Assembly (NCBI GenBank): GCA_017591395.1
Contig: WEDG01008814.1
Coordinates: forward strand, 124,001 to 188,000
Reading direction: 5' to 3'
DNA: 64,000 nucleotides
Origin: Schistocephalus solidus
Taxonomy: Eukaryota > Platyhelminthes > Cestoda > Diphyllobothriidea > Diphyllobothriidae
Program-made: the position numbers and the translations under genes
Part shown: positions 1-10,450 of the stretch, in pieces
Numbering within the stretch: the stretch's first letter is position 1
How the letters are laid out: the number at the start of each line of letters is the position of its first letter
The notes under the pieces: model-generated
What the model was told of the DNA's origin: nothing
Database searches by the model: none
What the model saw: only the letters and a program-made list of their open reading frames with translations

Positions 1-190
1 CTGTGGTGGCGCGCCTAGTTGCGGTTTCACCCCGATCCCACTACTTGCCTTCTTGACTGTCATGACGCAGGGCCAAAGTTTGTAATCCAGGCCAGTTAGG
101 CACCCTGTTCTGATCGCTTCGCCAGCCCCAACTCTGGTTAAGCATGATTCAGCGATGACACCCCACTAGCCACTTCAAATAATAGGTAAG
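1..190 (+). repeat. R1 dispersed repeat, partial degraded copy
   Basis: The stretch resembles the middle of the better-preserved copy at 5,490-5,930: a 'ggtggc(a/g)cgcc' start, a 'cttcttgactgtcatgac' core and a following 'cagggcc' block. It is diverged and cut by the window edge. No coding content is seen. Confidence 0.55.
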
Positions 191-537
191 TCGAAGCCAC
201 CACACTCGACGAATGGGTGTGCGGCTGGTATAAGAGCACCAATCCTGTTTCAGCACGTAAAAATAGGACTTTCATGCGAGTTCAAGAACTACCTAGTAGT
301 ATCATTCCAGTTCACCGTCCCTGTGCCATCTTTGCTTCGAGATACACGGAAAGGACGGCTGAACTGTCGTACGCATGGTAAACGCGCAGGAACTGAGGAA
401 TTGCGTTCCAGAAATGTGAAATTCACATATGATTCGTGTGACTGTGGAACTTTGTATAAACACTGGACTTTGTTTTAAGTTAATTTTTCCCAACACTCAT
501 AGATCCCTTTTCTTCTTCCTCTTTCCTGAGAATCGGC

Positions 538-786
538 TTATTTTTCGCCATCAGGTCCAAAAGTATGGCACAGAACTGCTTTCATTATCACCTGTCTAGT
601 GTTTGCTGTATGCTCGCCCGGAATGTAGGGGTACTCGTTAAGAGCAGCACCACACAGATAGCATTTGGTCACTCCGTTTGTCTCGTTCAGGTGGTGAATG
701 CTTCTGTGGCCGCCTCTAAATGGTACCCAACTCTCACCTGTGGCTCCTCGAAGTTTGGTTCTTACCAGCGGCCAGCCCCTAGGCAA
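538..786 (-). CDS. Unrecognised coding-like open frame with Cys pair
   Basis: An 82-codon frame ends in TAA at 538. Its middle and end have coding-like codon use and a C-x2-C pair (CYLCG), followed by a Cys-His near the C-terminus (LCHTFGPDG). I do not recognise a family. The upstream edge has no clear acceptor, and the ATG at 786 may simply be internal. It lies between an R1 copy and the 5' leader of the plus-strand retrotransposon, so it could be a remnant of another element or a terminal exon of a minus-strand gene. It could also be chance. Confidence 0.25.
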   Translation of the reverse strand: MPRGWPLVRTKLRGATGESWVPFRGGHRSIHHLNETNGVTKCYLCGAALNEYPYIPGEHTANTRQVIMKAVLCHTFGPDGEK

Positions 787-1224
787 CCGTCATGACCGGC
801 GGGCTAAACCAGGTGAGGGTCTCTAGTGTTGTGTGTGCCTCCACACCCGGTATGTTTGACTCCCGAACTTCCCACCTCCCCCCTCTCAAAAAGTCCTACG
901 GTGGGGGCGACAGCAACCCCGTAGGCAGCCCAGGCTAACTCGGGTCTCTCTCCCACAAAAACAAAACCGTGACTCATAGTGGAGTTCGGCAGCCATCTGG
1001 GATGTCCGAGCAGCCCTATTTAAGGACAGCGCTGCTTGCCTCCTCGCGGAGGAAGGGGCTAGAAAAGGTGCCCTATACAAATGCTGGGTCTCACGTCTTC
1101 TGCAGCTGACCACTGTTCGCAGATCGCAAAATACGCGGTCGTAAAACTCAAGCAAACAACAATACCCCCCGTCCCCACCCCCTCACCATACCCTCCAGGC
1201 TGCTCGGGTGAGTCCACTCACACT

Positions 1225-2010
1225 AGCAGCCTGGAATGTTCATTCCCTTTTAAAAAACCATCCGGAATGGAAGACGGCGCTAGTCACTCGGGAACTGGTG
1301 CGCTACAAGGTGGACATTGCTGCTCTCAGCGAGACCCGATTCTCTGAACAGGGTTAGTGGGAGCAGGTGGGTACCGGCTTCAGCTTCTGCTGGAGCGGCC
1401 GGCCAAAGGCATAGCGAAGTGACGCTGGTGTTGCCTTTGCCATCCGGAATGACATCATGGGAGGTCTGCCCTGTCTGTAGCAGGATATCTATGATTGCCT
1501 GATGAGCCTCCACCTGCCTCTTCTGGGAGACAAGTTCGCCACCATTATCAGCGCCTACGCTCCCCCAATGACGAGCTCTGATGCGGCGAAAGACAAATTC
1601 TAAGAGGACCTGCACGCCCTGCTGGCGATTGTGCCGAAGGTGGACAAGTTAATTGTCCTAGGTGACTTCAACGCTCGCGTCGGGACGGACCACGCTGCCT
1701 GGCAGGAGTGCTTGGTTCCCACGGTCTCGGTAGCTGTTACGATAACAGCCTCCTTCTTCTGCGAACTTGTGCGGAACATGGTCTCCTGCTGACCAACACC
1801 TTCTTTCGCCTTCCGACGCGGGAGAAGGCCAAGTGGATGCACCCTCGGTCGCGGCGCTGGCAGCTGCTGGACTATGTTCTCGTCCGGAGGCGAGATTGAC
1901 AGGACGTGCTGGTAACCAAGGCGATCGACGATGCCGATGGTTGGACAGATCACCGCCTCGTCATCTCCCAGATGAGGCTCCGACTGCAACTCCGACGAAG
2001 GCCCCAAGGT
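1225..2010 (+). pseudogene. Retrotransposon endonuclease domain, frameshifted
   Basis: Reading across frames gives landmarks of the exonuclease-endonuclease-phosphatase fold of LINEs. A WNVHSLL-like start is followed by KVDIAALSETRF near 1,310 (the Glu that binds metal), then an [17 protein letters not shown] segment near 1,710 and LLTNTFF near 1,790. The block ends in DGWTDHRLVISQMRL (the terminal D-H pair) near 1,945. In the intact family this domain nicks the target strand for target-primed reverse transcription. At least four stops or frame changes break it here. A gt...ag pair between 2,007 and 2,074 looks intron-like but replaces sequence normally continuous in this family, so I treat it as chance. 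Confidence 0.75.
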
Positions 2011-2559
2011 AAGTGACCGCCAGGTAAGTTAAATACTCTTTTGTTAAATCTGCCTGCTCACTGTTTTGATTTCAGCAACCAAATAATCGCGAAACTGGAG
2101 TGCCTGCATGCTCCAGACAATAACACCACCGTGGAGATACGATGATGTCAACTGCAAAATGTCATCCAGTCCACCGCCCTCGAAGTCCTCGGACGTGCAC
2201 GCCGTCAACACCAGGACTGGTTTGATGACAATGACGCCGACATCAGCAACTGTCTCGCGGATAAGAATGGATTACACAAAGCTTGCATGGACCTTCGGAC
2301 TGACGCCACCAAATCAGCCTTCTTCAGATGCCGCCGCCTTCTACAGCAACGGCTGTGGGAGATGCAGGACGACTGGATGATCCGAAAGGCTGAGGAAATC
2401 CAGGGGTATGCCGACCACAATGAAAGGAAACTTTTTAAAAGCCATCAAAGCCATCTACGGCCCCTGTATCGAGGGGACCGCACCGCTACTCTGCTCTGAT
2501 GGCACAACACTGCTGACAGAGAAATCGCAAATTCTGAAGCGCTGAGCCGAGCACTTTAA

Positions 2560-4085
2560 GAAGTGTCCTTAATTGCTCATCAGCCATCTCCGATGCTGCC
2601 ATTGACGGACTCCCTCAAGTGGACACGAACAATGACCTGGATCTGCCGCCTTCCCCAACAGAAACCATCTGGACGTCTACAAGCACGGCGGACCCCGGCT
2701 GATGGCAGAACTCACAACACTCTTCCAGGAGATGTGGCGCCAAGGACAAGTTCCTCAGGGATTTCAAAGACGCGACCATCGTCCATCTTTACAAGCGGAA
2801 GGGGAACCGGCAAATATGTAATAACCCCAGAGGCTTATCGTTGCAAACATCGCCGGGAAGATCTTCGCCTTTATCCTTCTCAATCGTCTGAACGGTCACC
2901 TAGAGCAAGGCCTGCTCCCGGAAAGCCAAGGTGGCTTCCACTGACACCGCGGAACAACCGACATTATCTTCGCCGCCCGCTAGCTACAAGAGAAGTGCCA
3001 GGAGATGCGAACTCACCTTTACACTACATTCGTGGATCTGACGAAAGCCTTTGACATGTGAATCGCGACGAACTGTGGAAAGTCATGCAGAAATTCAGCT
3101 GTCCTGAGCGGTTCATGCACATGGTGCGTCAGCTTCATGACGGGATAACGGCGCGCGTCAATGACAACGGGACGGTATCCGAAGCATTCGCAGTGACCAA
3201 CGGAGTGAAGAGGGTCTGTGTATTGGCCCCCACCCAACTTTTTCTCATGTCTTCTGCTATTCTGATGGACGCCTACCGTGATGAGCAGCCTGGGATCCAC
3301 ATCACCTATAGAAGTGACAGACACCTCCTCAACAGTCGGCGTATGCAGGCTTCAACGTGCCTTTCGCGGACGACTTAGCCATTAACACCGTGACGGAGGA
3401 GGACATGCAAAGGAGTATGGACCTCTTCGCCGCAGGCTGCGCCAATTTCGGATTAACAATTAGTACAGCCAAAGCGGTTGTCATGCACCAGCCGCCACCC
3501 AGCACGGAATACATTGCTCCCCGAATCAACGTCAACGTGCTCAACTCAAAAATGTAGAAACCTTTGATTATCTGAGAAGCACGCTGCTCATGCAACACGA
3601 GAATCGATGACGAGGTTGCCCAACGGATCTCCAAAGCCAGTCAGGCCTTCGGCCGGCTGCAGGCCTCCGTGTGGAATCGCCACGGTAATCACCTGAACAC
3701 CAAACTGAAGATACACAAGGCCGTCGTCTCGACGACACTGCTTTACGGAGCGGAGACCTGGACCGTCTACTCGAACCAAGCCAGGAAACTGAATCACTTC
3801 AGTCTAAGCTGCCTCCGCAGAATACTGAAGCTGAGATGGCAAGACAGGATCCCGGACACGGAAGTCCTGGAGCTGACCGGAATCCTCAGCATCCACGTCA
3901 TGCTGAGGCAAGTGCAACTGCGATGGAGTGGCCACCTGGTGAGGATGGACGACGAGCGACTACCCAAATGACTTTTCTACGGAGATGCGTCTACGGGTGC
4001 TCGCCGACAGAGAGGTCAAAAACGACGCTACAAGGACACTTTGAAGAAATCTCTGAAGCAACTGCAAATCAACTCGGCGACCTGG
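2560..4085 (+). pseudogene. Retrotransposon reverse transcriptase, frameshifted
   Basis: RT landmarks appear in order: FVDLTKAFD (motif A Asp) near 3,033, then NRDELWKVMQKF, and the catalytic FADD box at 3,363-3,374. After these come AKAVVMHQP and the post-RT thumb block ETFDYL near 3,560. [18 protein letters not shown] (near 3,705-3,770) and [21 protein letters not shown] (ending 3,970) are hallmark C-terminal blocks of jockey/R1-like LINEs. The frame shifts between 3,054 and 3,058, near 3,355 and near 3,600, and there are internal stops. Intact copies make cDNA from element RNA; this one cannot. Confidence 0.85.
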
Positions 4086-4124
4086 GATGTCCTCACCCGG
4101 AACTGACCTGCTTAAAGAAGGAAA

Positions 4125-5027
4125 GTGAAGACATGGGCGGCAATCTATGAGGCCACCTGGATCCCTGCCGCCAAGGCCAAAAGAGCGGCACGAAAGTCAC
4201 TAGTGCCCTGGACCAACACCACCGATGCCCCGGCCCTTCCGACATGCCCGCGCTGTCAACGCACCTTCCGCGCGCGAATTGGCCCCGTCGGACATCTTCG
4301 GACGCAATGCACCAACAATCCAAAAATTCCAACTTCTACGTCAAATTCTGCCAACCCTCCTTCAGACGCCCCCACCCTCACTCCTGGCATCAATTCCATT
4401 AATTCCACCATCACAGAGACCACATTCCAATACTCATCACATGTTACCCCCACCAACGTAACCACCACCGCCTTCACCGCCGTCACCACCACCACCACCA
4501 CCAGCGATGGGGACTCTCTCCTAAATTGTCCTCAATGCGACCGCACATTCACCTCACGCATCGGCATGGTCATTCACTTGCGAATTCATCGTACAGAGAC
4601 TGGTGAACCAGTGCCTGGAGCACCAACACACAGCAGAGATCGCCGCCTCCACTGTCCTCGTGCATTCACTCATCGCATTGGCCTATTCAGTCACATGCGC
4701 ATCCATGACAGTGGAATTTACTGCAATGCCGACAACACCGATATCTCATGCACACCCTTCGCTCCTGCCACTGCCACCCCCACTACCCCGAATGAAATCC
4801 TCCCAGCCTCTCCCGATTTCTCCTGCCCACATTGCACCCGCAACTTCAACTCACTCATCGGCGTGATCGGTCATCTGCTAATCCATCGGACGGAGGCTGG
4901 TGAACCGGTGCCTGGGGCTCCAACATACAGTCGACGTGCCCGCCTCCACTTCCGCCACTGCTCCCACATATTTACACACCGCATAGGCCTATTAGGACAC
5001 GTGCGCCTCCACGACAACCTGCGGTAA
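4125..5027 (+). CDS. C-terminal C2H2 zinc-finger array of the retrotransposon
   Basis: The longest open frame of the element (about 300 codons, ending TAA at 5,025-5,027). Five finger-like units follow the pattern C-x2-C-x-R-x-F-x5-IG-x3-H-x3-H. The first reads CPRCQRTF (near 4,246) and the second CPQCDRTFTSRIGM (near 4,528). A third is degraded and has lost its first Cys (near 4,652). The fourth reads CPHCTRNFNSLIGV (near 4,825), and the fifth is degraded with HCSHIFTHRIG (near 4,958). The linkers are Thr/Pro/Ser-rich, including a run of CAC codons near 4,490. The fingers share a repeated GEPVPGAPT linker. The likely role is nucleic-acid binding of the element's RNP. The start is not a true initiator: the frame continues from the RT block. 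Confidence 0.7.
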   Translation: MKTWAAIYEATWIPAAKAKRAARKSLVPWTNTTDAPALPTCPRCQRTFRARIGPVGHLRTQCTNNPKIPTSTSNSANPPSDAPTLTPGINSINSTITETTFQYSSHVTPTNVTTTAFTAVTTTTTTSDGDSLLNCPQCDRTFTSRIGMVIHLRIHRTETGEPVPGAPTHSRDRRLHCPRAFTHRIGLFSHMRIHDSGIYCNADNTDISCTPFAPATATPTTPNEILPASPDFSCPHCTRNFNSLIGVIGHLLIHRTEAGEPVPGAPTYSRRARLHFRHCSHIFTHRIGLLGHVRLHDNLR

Positions 5028-5114
5028 ATCACCGGAGGCTAAGCCACATCAGTAAACACTACCTACACCAATACATAGAAAACTCCCTCACCATCATCAC
5101 GTACCTGAGAATAC

Positions 5115-5489
5115 CACGGTTTCCTAGAAACTGTGGCTTGGAAGGCTGTCAGTCTGACGCTTCCACCAATTCACGCCATCAGTCCAGTGTTTGTTCTGTG
5201 TGTTTCGAGTGGCTGACGAGTGGACTGGGAATCAGACGGCGATGGCTCCTCCATATCCCCTGTTTTAGTGAATCCTGATGTGTGCGTTATTGGGCCAGGT
5301 TGTGCTGTGACGCGCGAAGACAGGTACGCCGACCCGTCAGCCAATGCGCCCACTCTTACATCAGACAACTGACTGGCTCGGACGGTGGTCTGATTTTGGA
5401 GGAGGGGAGAGAGTGAAATCGACAGCTCAGCGCATGTTTTTCACTATAAACAATCTGATGCGCTTGAAACTATCATGGTATGCTAAAAG
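5115..5489 (+). repeat. R1 dispersed repeat, upstream module
   Basis: Shares 'gtggcttggaaggctgtcagt' with the copies at 5,495 and 40,460, and 'cagcgcatgtttttcactataaacaatctgatgcg' with the copy near 40,400. It sits directly before the better-preserved copy, so it is either a partial tandem copy or the 5' module of the same element. Noncoding. Confidence 0.65.
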
Positions 5490-5930
5490 CCGTGGCTCGG
5501 AAGGTTGCCAACTGACGGGATAACTCGGAACTCGTGGTCAGCCCAATGTGTATTTTATGTGGAGTGGCTGACCGGTGGACTGAGAGTCAGGCTGCAATGG
5601 CTCCTTCTCAATGTGGCCTTTATGGCACTCCAACTCCGTGGGATCCGAGCAAGGTGTGGTGGCACGCCCAGGGGTGGCTTTGGCCGCGCCAGCCACATGC
5701 ACCCTCTCGCATCTACGGTCTTCTTGACTCTGTCATGACACCGGGTTCAGGTGGGGGAGGAGGAGAGAGTGCGGTAGATGCTGCGCAAGTCTACTATCAC
5801 TTTAAACTAAATCACGCGCAAGTTAACGCCCCTGCACCACCCTTCTGTGCAGCATATGGTGGGCCTCAGCGTAATCGACGGTTGAACTGTCATCTGCTCG
5901 CCCTCCTTCTTGTAAACTAACACATGCGCA
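5490..5930 (+). repeat. R1 dispersed repeat, best-preserved copy
   Basis: Reference copy for this window. It contains a 'tggctgaccggtggactgagagtcaggctgcaatggctcc' block, a 'gggtggctttggccgcgcc' block and 'gtcatgacaccgggttcaggtgggggagg'. These are followed by 'gcggtagatgctgcgcaagt' and a 'cacgcgcaagttaacg' tail. Open frames over it (for example 5,505-5,920) recur in other copies only as noise, so I read the family as noncoding and non-autonomous. Confidence 0.75.
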
Positions 5931-6701
5931 AGTCGCTATCCCTACTCCTACCATTCAGTGGGTTACACGGTGAACATCGGAGATGACAGGTGGATTGTAA
6001 TCAAATAAAATTGACATGAGATGCGAAAATCCTCTCAATCTGCATGCTACTTTGCAATTACGTTTGCACGTCTTCAAGATGTGCACTGACGTCTTGCTAA
6101 GCTTCTGCCAATATTTGATAGCGAACTTCTGAATGAAAAGTACTGGCAACGAACACTTCCATTTCTGACAGTTTTTTCTCCTTTGCCGCCTTTTATGTCA
6201 AAAAACATTGTCTGGCTTTTCTGGTTGGAATTAGCCATTAATTATTCATTCAATTAATGCACTGTTTTCACGCTAGACCCATTCGACTACACTTTGGCGC
6301 CTGTGAAACGAAAGCTAACGTATTTATGCGACCTTGGCAGCTAAAAAACAAAGCGCAAACTTTCGTTCTGTTGACGTCCACTCGGCTTTCTGTTCATCGA
6401 GCAAAGGTTGCAACTAACAGTCTCTGATCTCCTGCTAGGACCGAAAGAGTATGCATATGGTGTTCAAGCTGAGGCGGAATTAAATTCAGTAGAAAGCTCG
6501 AAGAGGCAAATTTTTGCACTGTGATTCAAGTGGAAGAGGGTCGACATCTGCGACGTGGTGGTCAAATTACTCGGCTTCTGGTTGCGATAATGGAGCCAAT
6601 ATCATATCACTCTTAAGCATATTATTACTGCCGGAGGATACATGTGGCAATATTAAGACTAACTGCAATATTAACTAGCCAAACCGCGACTTTCGGCCCA
6701 C
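5931..6701. other. Gene-free stretch before LINE insertion
   Basis: AT-rich sequence without convincing coding frames, RNA genes or splice-bounded exons. It ends at the left copy of the direct repeat that flanks the second LINE. Confidence 0.6.
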
Positions 6702-6750
6702 AGATACAATTTCGGTAAATCGAGTGTCGCATCGCTGTCGTTTTAACTCA
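6702..6750 (+). repeat. Left target-site duplication (49 bp)
   Basis: Matches 8,267-8,315 at about 46 of 49 positions in the same orientation (starts agatacaa, ends ttttaactca). It lies against the 3' tail of the minus-strand LINE. Confidence 0.75.
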
Positions 6751-8266
6751 GTTCAGTTCAGTTCAGTTTTATTAAGGGAAATATAGGCGAAGCCTTTGAG
6801 CTCCCTATTGATGTCAATGACACCGCAAGTTAAAAAAGACTGACATATAATGGACGTGGGACAAAGGGTTATCTCCCCGACACACTGCAGGGCATCGGAC
6901 AAACAATTATAAAATAATGTTATTCACAAATAGGGAGTAGTATGTTATATGACGCGAAAATTGTGGATGGGAATATGTTTCAGGAAACGTGTTAGGTTCG
7001 GATGTCGTGGTGGTACTTATGGCTGTACTGGTCAAACTTCCGCTTAAAAGTGTCAACGGATGGGGGCATGATTATGGCCGCAGGCAGAGCATTTCAGGCC
7101 TTAATCACTCTGTTGGAGAAGAAGAACCTTCTTTTGTCGAGTCTTGCACCTGTCACACGTAGTTTAATTGGATGTCCTCGCAAAGTAGAGGTAGTGGCCA
7201 ACTCAAAGAAGTCGCCAGATGCAAGACAACGATCCTGACCCCGCAGCATGCGAAAGGCTTGTATTAGGTGACCGCGTAGCTGTCTATAGTCCAGAGTAAA
7301 CAGATCAAGATTAGACAATCGTGTCAGGCAGCTTTGACCTTGAACAAGCTTGGTTGCACGTATTTGGACCTTCTCAAGGGTGTTGTGTTCTTTGACAGAC
7401 CACGGTCTCCAGGCTTGTATGGCAAATTCCCATTGTGGTCGCACGAACATCCCGAAGACCTTATTAAAACACTCTTTTTTGAACTTTACAAACGCTCGCT
7501 TAATTAGATACAAGCTTGACATGGCACTATAGTTATCAGCGGTTAGATTGGCTTCTCTCGTAAAAACCGACTGAAAAAACTCAGATAGATGCTCAGTTTT
7601 TTCTTCGTCCTTGCAAAGTTCGACGCCTTCATCCGTTTTTAACAAAGGGATGGGGTCTTTATTTCGAGCGCACTGCCTAATGTAGTTGTAGAAGAGCTTC
7701 GGGTTTTCTGCTGCACGGTTTATCAAGTTACTCTCAAAACTTTGGCAGGCTTTATAAACCAGGCCTTTTACCCTGTTCCTCTGCGTCTTGTACTTCGTCA
7801 GCGATTCGGCGGTCTTTTCCCTGAGATAAGTTTGCCACAGCTTTCGCTTGCGGTTTACTTCACTCTTCAGTGTGGTCGTTAGCCACTGGGCCTGTTGGTG
7901 ACCTTTTTTTCGAATAAGGACCGTAGTTGGTGATAAGTCCCTCTAATACGGCCTGAAATTGCAACCAATCCTCGAGAATACACCCGGTGAATGTTTCATT
8001 CCAATCTAAATGACACACATAAATTTTCATTTGGGTAAAGTCTCCACGCCATAGGTTGCGTTTGACTGTGATGCTTCGATCGGGGACAGAGAAGAGTGAA
8101 TATTCCCATTGTAGGACTACGTGATCACTTTTCCCAAGTGGCGATAGACAGTTTACAACATCTACGCTGTCAGGCGCCTTTGTCAATACAAGGTCCAAAC
8201 AATTTGCTTGTTGCCCCTCGCGTATTCTGGTGGGAGACAGGACGTGTTGAGTTTCTGCAAAGGTCA
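6751..8266 (-). mobile_element. 5'-truncated LINE (CR1/jockey-like), minus strand
   Basis: Bounded exactly by 49-bp direct repeats. Reading on the minus strand, it runs from the C-terminal part of the endonuclease (8,266 to about 8,090) through a spacer and the N-terminal RT region to post-RT sequence. A 3' tail of repeated ACTGA units lies against the left duplication. The layout fits target-primed insertion of a 5'-truncated copy with an internal RT deletion. No active product is possible. Confidence 0.8.
7094..7726 (-). pseudogene. LINE RT N-terminal part fused to post-RT region
   Basis: The 210-codon frame starts with NRAAENPKLFYNYIRQ, typical of the region just before RT in CR1/jockey elements, followed by LLKTDEGVELCKDEEKTEHL. 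It then jumps to post-RT sequence: KEHNTLEKVQIRATKLV, LRGHLIQAFRMLRG and RHPIKLRV-like ending blocks. The palm motifs between these, including the Asp pair, are absent, so the catalytic core has been deleted in frame. The ATG is internal to the ancestral polyprotein. Confidence 0.8.
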
Positions 8267-8267
8267 A
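7860..8267 (-). pseudogene. LINE endonuclease C-terminal fragment
   Basis: The minus-strand frame contains REGQQANCLDLVLTKAPDSV followed by CLSPLGKSDHVVLQWEY. The SDH triad of the endonuclease fold (S-D-H at about 8,123-8,131) is present. The upstream half of the domain is missing because the insertion is truncated at 8,266. It then runs into the linker (DWLQFQAVLEGLI), shared by CR1-like elements, before the RT region. Confidence 0.75.
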
Positions 8268-8315
8268 GATACAAGTTCGGTAAATCGAGTGTCCCGTCGC
8301 TGTCGTTTTAACTCA
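8267..8315 (+). repeat. Right target-site duplication (49 bp)
   Basis: Partner of 6,702-6,750, with three differences. It adjoins the 5' truncation point of the minus-strand LINE. Confidence 0.75.
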
Positions 8316-8429
8316 ATTAGACAAGTACCGTGGATGCAGTCAAAATGATGTCAAACGAGACTTTGAAGTCTGCAAATTAGCACAGAAGAGGATGGATAGG
8401 TAAGTCAGTCAGGGCGATTGGGTTTTGGG

Positions 8430-8530
8430 TTAAGATGAGGTTAGCATTAAGGATGTGGGTAGAGTTGAGGTTAGGGCAAAGGTTAATGCTTGTGTTATAG
8501 CTAGCGTTACGGTTGAGGTTAGGACACGGG
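8430..8530. repeat. GGTTAGG-like degenerate tract
   Basis: Irregular GGTTA/GGTTAGG-rich sequence resembling the minus-strand version of the TTAACC-rich tracts at 46.4, 47.1 and 56.5 kb. It is too irregular to be telomeric DNA. Confidence 0.45.
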
Positions 8531-8999
8531 AATATTTATCTTTCCGGGATTTTAGTGAAAGGTCACCTGCGTTTAGTGTGAGTGTTTCTATACCCGTATC
8601 ATGTCGTGGGAGGGGGCATATAAGCAACAAATTTTGACCAAGGATTCTTCTGTCGGTGTATCCCAGTATTTTTTCGCACGTAACGGTTAATCAGCGGACG
8701 AAAACCGTCTGCTGACGGCCTTGCCATAGGCAACCAAATCGGTGTTGCGGGGGAGACAACTGGTGTTTCCCTCGACCGAATCCTGCAGGCTTTCTTACTA
8801 CGGGCAGGACCTTTTGTAAAAACCGAACTTTGGTACAGCTTTTGGGGCACCTCGCAATAACTTCTAGGGTGTGGGCGGCGCTGGCAAAAAAGCAGATTTG
8901 TTGGTCGGCCATCGATCATTTCTGCAGCCTGATGTGCGATGGGTCTAGGAAACAAAAATAAACCAGCAGGCAGGGTGGATGATGCTTTTGTTTTTGATA

Positions 9000-9004
<5 letters not shown>

Positions 9005-9034
<30 letters not shown>
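9005..9034 (+). repeat. (GCT)n microsatellite
   Basis: About ten GCT/CTG units. On the minus strand it encodes an alanine run in an open frame (8,599-9,141) that otherwise lacks recognisable features. Confidence 0.9.
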
Positions 9035-9035
<1 letters not shown>

Positions 9036-10113
9036 ATGATGGTGCTGTCAAGGTCGTTTGTGCAGGCCGGAGGGCGTGCCAAGGCCACAGTGGCATGCGA
9101 GTAAACACGACCATGACAGTGCGCAGGTGCGCAGTTGTCACAGTCTACGCACCAATGAACGTCTCGCATACGCGTAGCTGCGTGAGGTGTATGCACCTTA
9201 GTTTTTTTGCAGCCTATACGCTTGACTGTTGCGCCGAAGAGTTAAGGTCTCATGGATGAGATGCAGTGACTTCAAGCGCTTTCATCAGTAGATAGCCGAC
9301 TTTGTTGTCGTTTTAAAGCGCATGTCACCGCAATCTCTGCACATCACCAGTGGTTGCCTGACGGACGTACGCGTTTGCGGCCAATAAATGCGGTTTCGAA
9401 TGTATTTCTTTGAGAAAACTGTCTGGAGAGCGCATACGTCTAGCTGATTGGCGTTTGGCAGCGAACTAAGTCCATCTTCTGCTGATGAGGGTGGTGCGGA
9501 TGACGAAGTGGCAATTACTGACCAGTTTTGTATCTGGTCGCAAGGATGTTCAAAGACACAAAGAATTGTGAAACAATTTCTTCCGCAAGCTATCTTACTC
9601 GTGTCGACCAGTAGCTGGATTAAGAGAAAATATGACAAGGGGTACGAATACATGATTACGGATACCGGAGTCCACATGATCAATTGATCTCGTCTTTTGC
9701 TCTCAGGTGTGATCGAATACTGCATTAAGCTGATACACACAAGCACCGCATTATTTAAGGTATGCAATCTAATAATAATAATATCAGCTATCGTGAGATA
9801 TCTAAATATGTACGAGTCACCCTTTAGTTCCGGTCACTTGTTTAAAATATACCAATAAATATACTTGGTGTAAAAGGATTGAAGAGCGCTATTTGGTTTG
9901 GCCTTATTATTGCGTACTAGTAGGTCCTCGCGGGTTTGTCGATCGATTAATAAATGAGCGATGGTAAAGTAATTAGTGAAACACCACAATTCATTGATTA
10001 TTCCTAATATTACTTTAGTCCGCGGGAAGATTCTAGACGTTTTTCAAAGTGTAATCGCTCAACTAACACTCTATCCATGACGGATTAATCGTTCAGATTA
10101 ACAAAGGCTAAGC

Positions 10114-10450
10114 TTAAGTAGAAACCTTAGAATGCAGCACCTGCAGGATGACAATTCGACCGTCGATTTCGGCGAGGTCCACCGTATGCTCCACACCAGG
10201 TGGTGCAGGGACGGTGACTTGCGCGTGAATTAGTTTAAAGTGATAGTAGCCTTGTGCTGCAGCTACCGCACTCTCTCCTCCTCCCCCACCAGAGCCCGGT
10301 GTCAAGACAGATTCAAGAAGACCGGAGATGGGATAGGGTGCAGGTGGCTGGCGCGGCCGGAGCCGCCCCTGGGCGTACCACCACACCTACCTGCAGGATA
10401 TACAGTAAGGGACCTGCCAAAATGTTATTGGAGATCGAGACCCCTTGGTG
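10114..10450 (-). repeat. R1 dispersed repeat, minus-strand copy
   Basis: The reverse complement reads 'ggtggtacgcccaggggcgg', '...ctccggccgcgccagccacc' and 'gtcttgacaccgggctctgg', then 'gcggtagctgcagcacaagg' and 'cacgcgcaagtcaccg'. These are the same blocks as at 5,640-5,840. Confidence 0.75.

Larger units (their letters stand above)
790..5114 (+). mobile_element. Non-LTR retrotransposon (EN-RT-C2H2), degraded
   Basis: A near full-length LINE-type element. A GC-rich leader (about 790-1,220) is followed by an apurinic-like endonuclease region, a reverse transcriptase region and a terminal zinc-finger array, in that order and all on the plus strand. The reading frame changes many times and stops are frequent, so it is inactive. 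The 5' and 3' limits are approximate: the 3' limit is set where an R1 repeat begins. No LTRs, poly-A tail or target duplication were identified. Confidence 0.85.

Noticed and set aside
2007..2074. gt...ag pair that could be an intron inside the LINE endonuclease
   Set aside because: The sequence between is normal element sequence in frame-broken form, and LINEs are not expected to carry introns.
8430..8530. Interstitial telomere array
   Set aside because: Units vary in length and sequence, and similar tracts elsewhere belong to a dispersed element.
8599..9141. 180-codon minus-strand open frame with an alanine run
   Set aside because: The run comes from a GCT microsatellite. The rest has no motif, and competing frames are open as well.
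9285..9767. 160-codon minus-strand open frame
   Set aside because: Composition and residue pattern look random, with no coherent splice boundaries or family resemblance.
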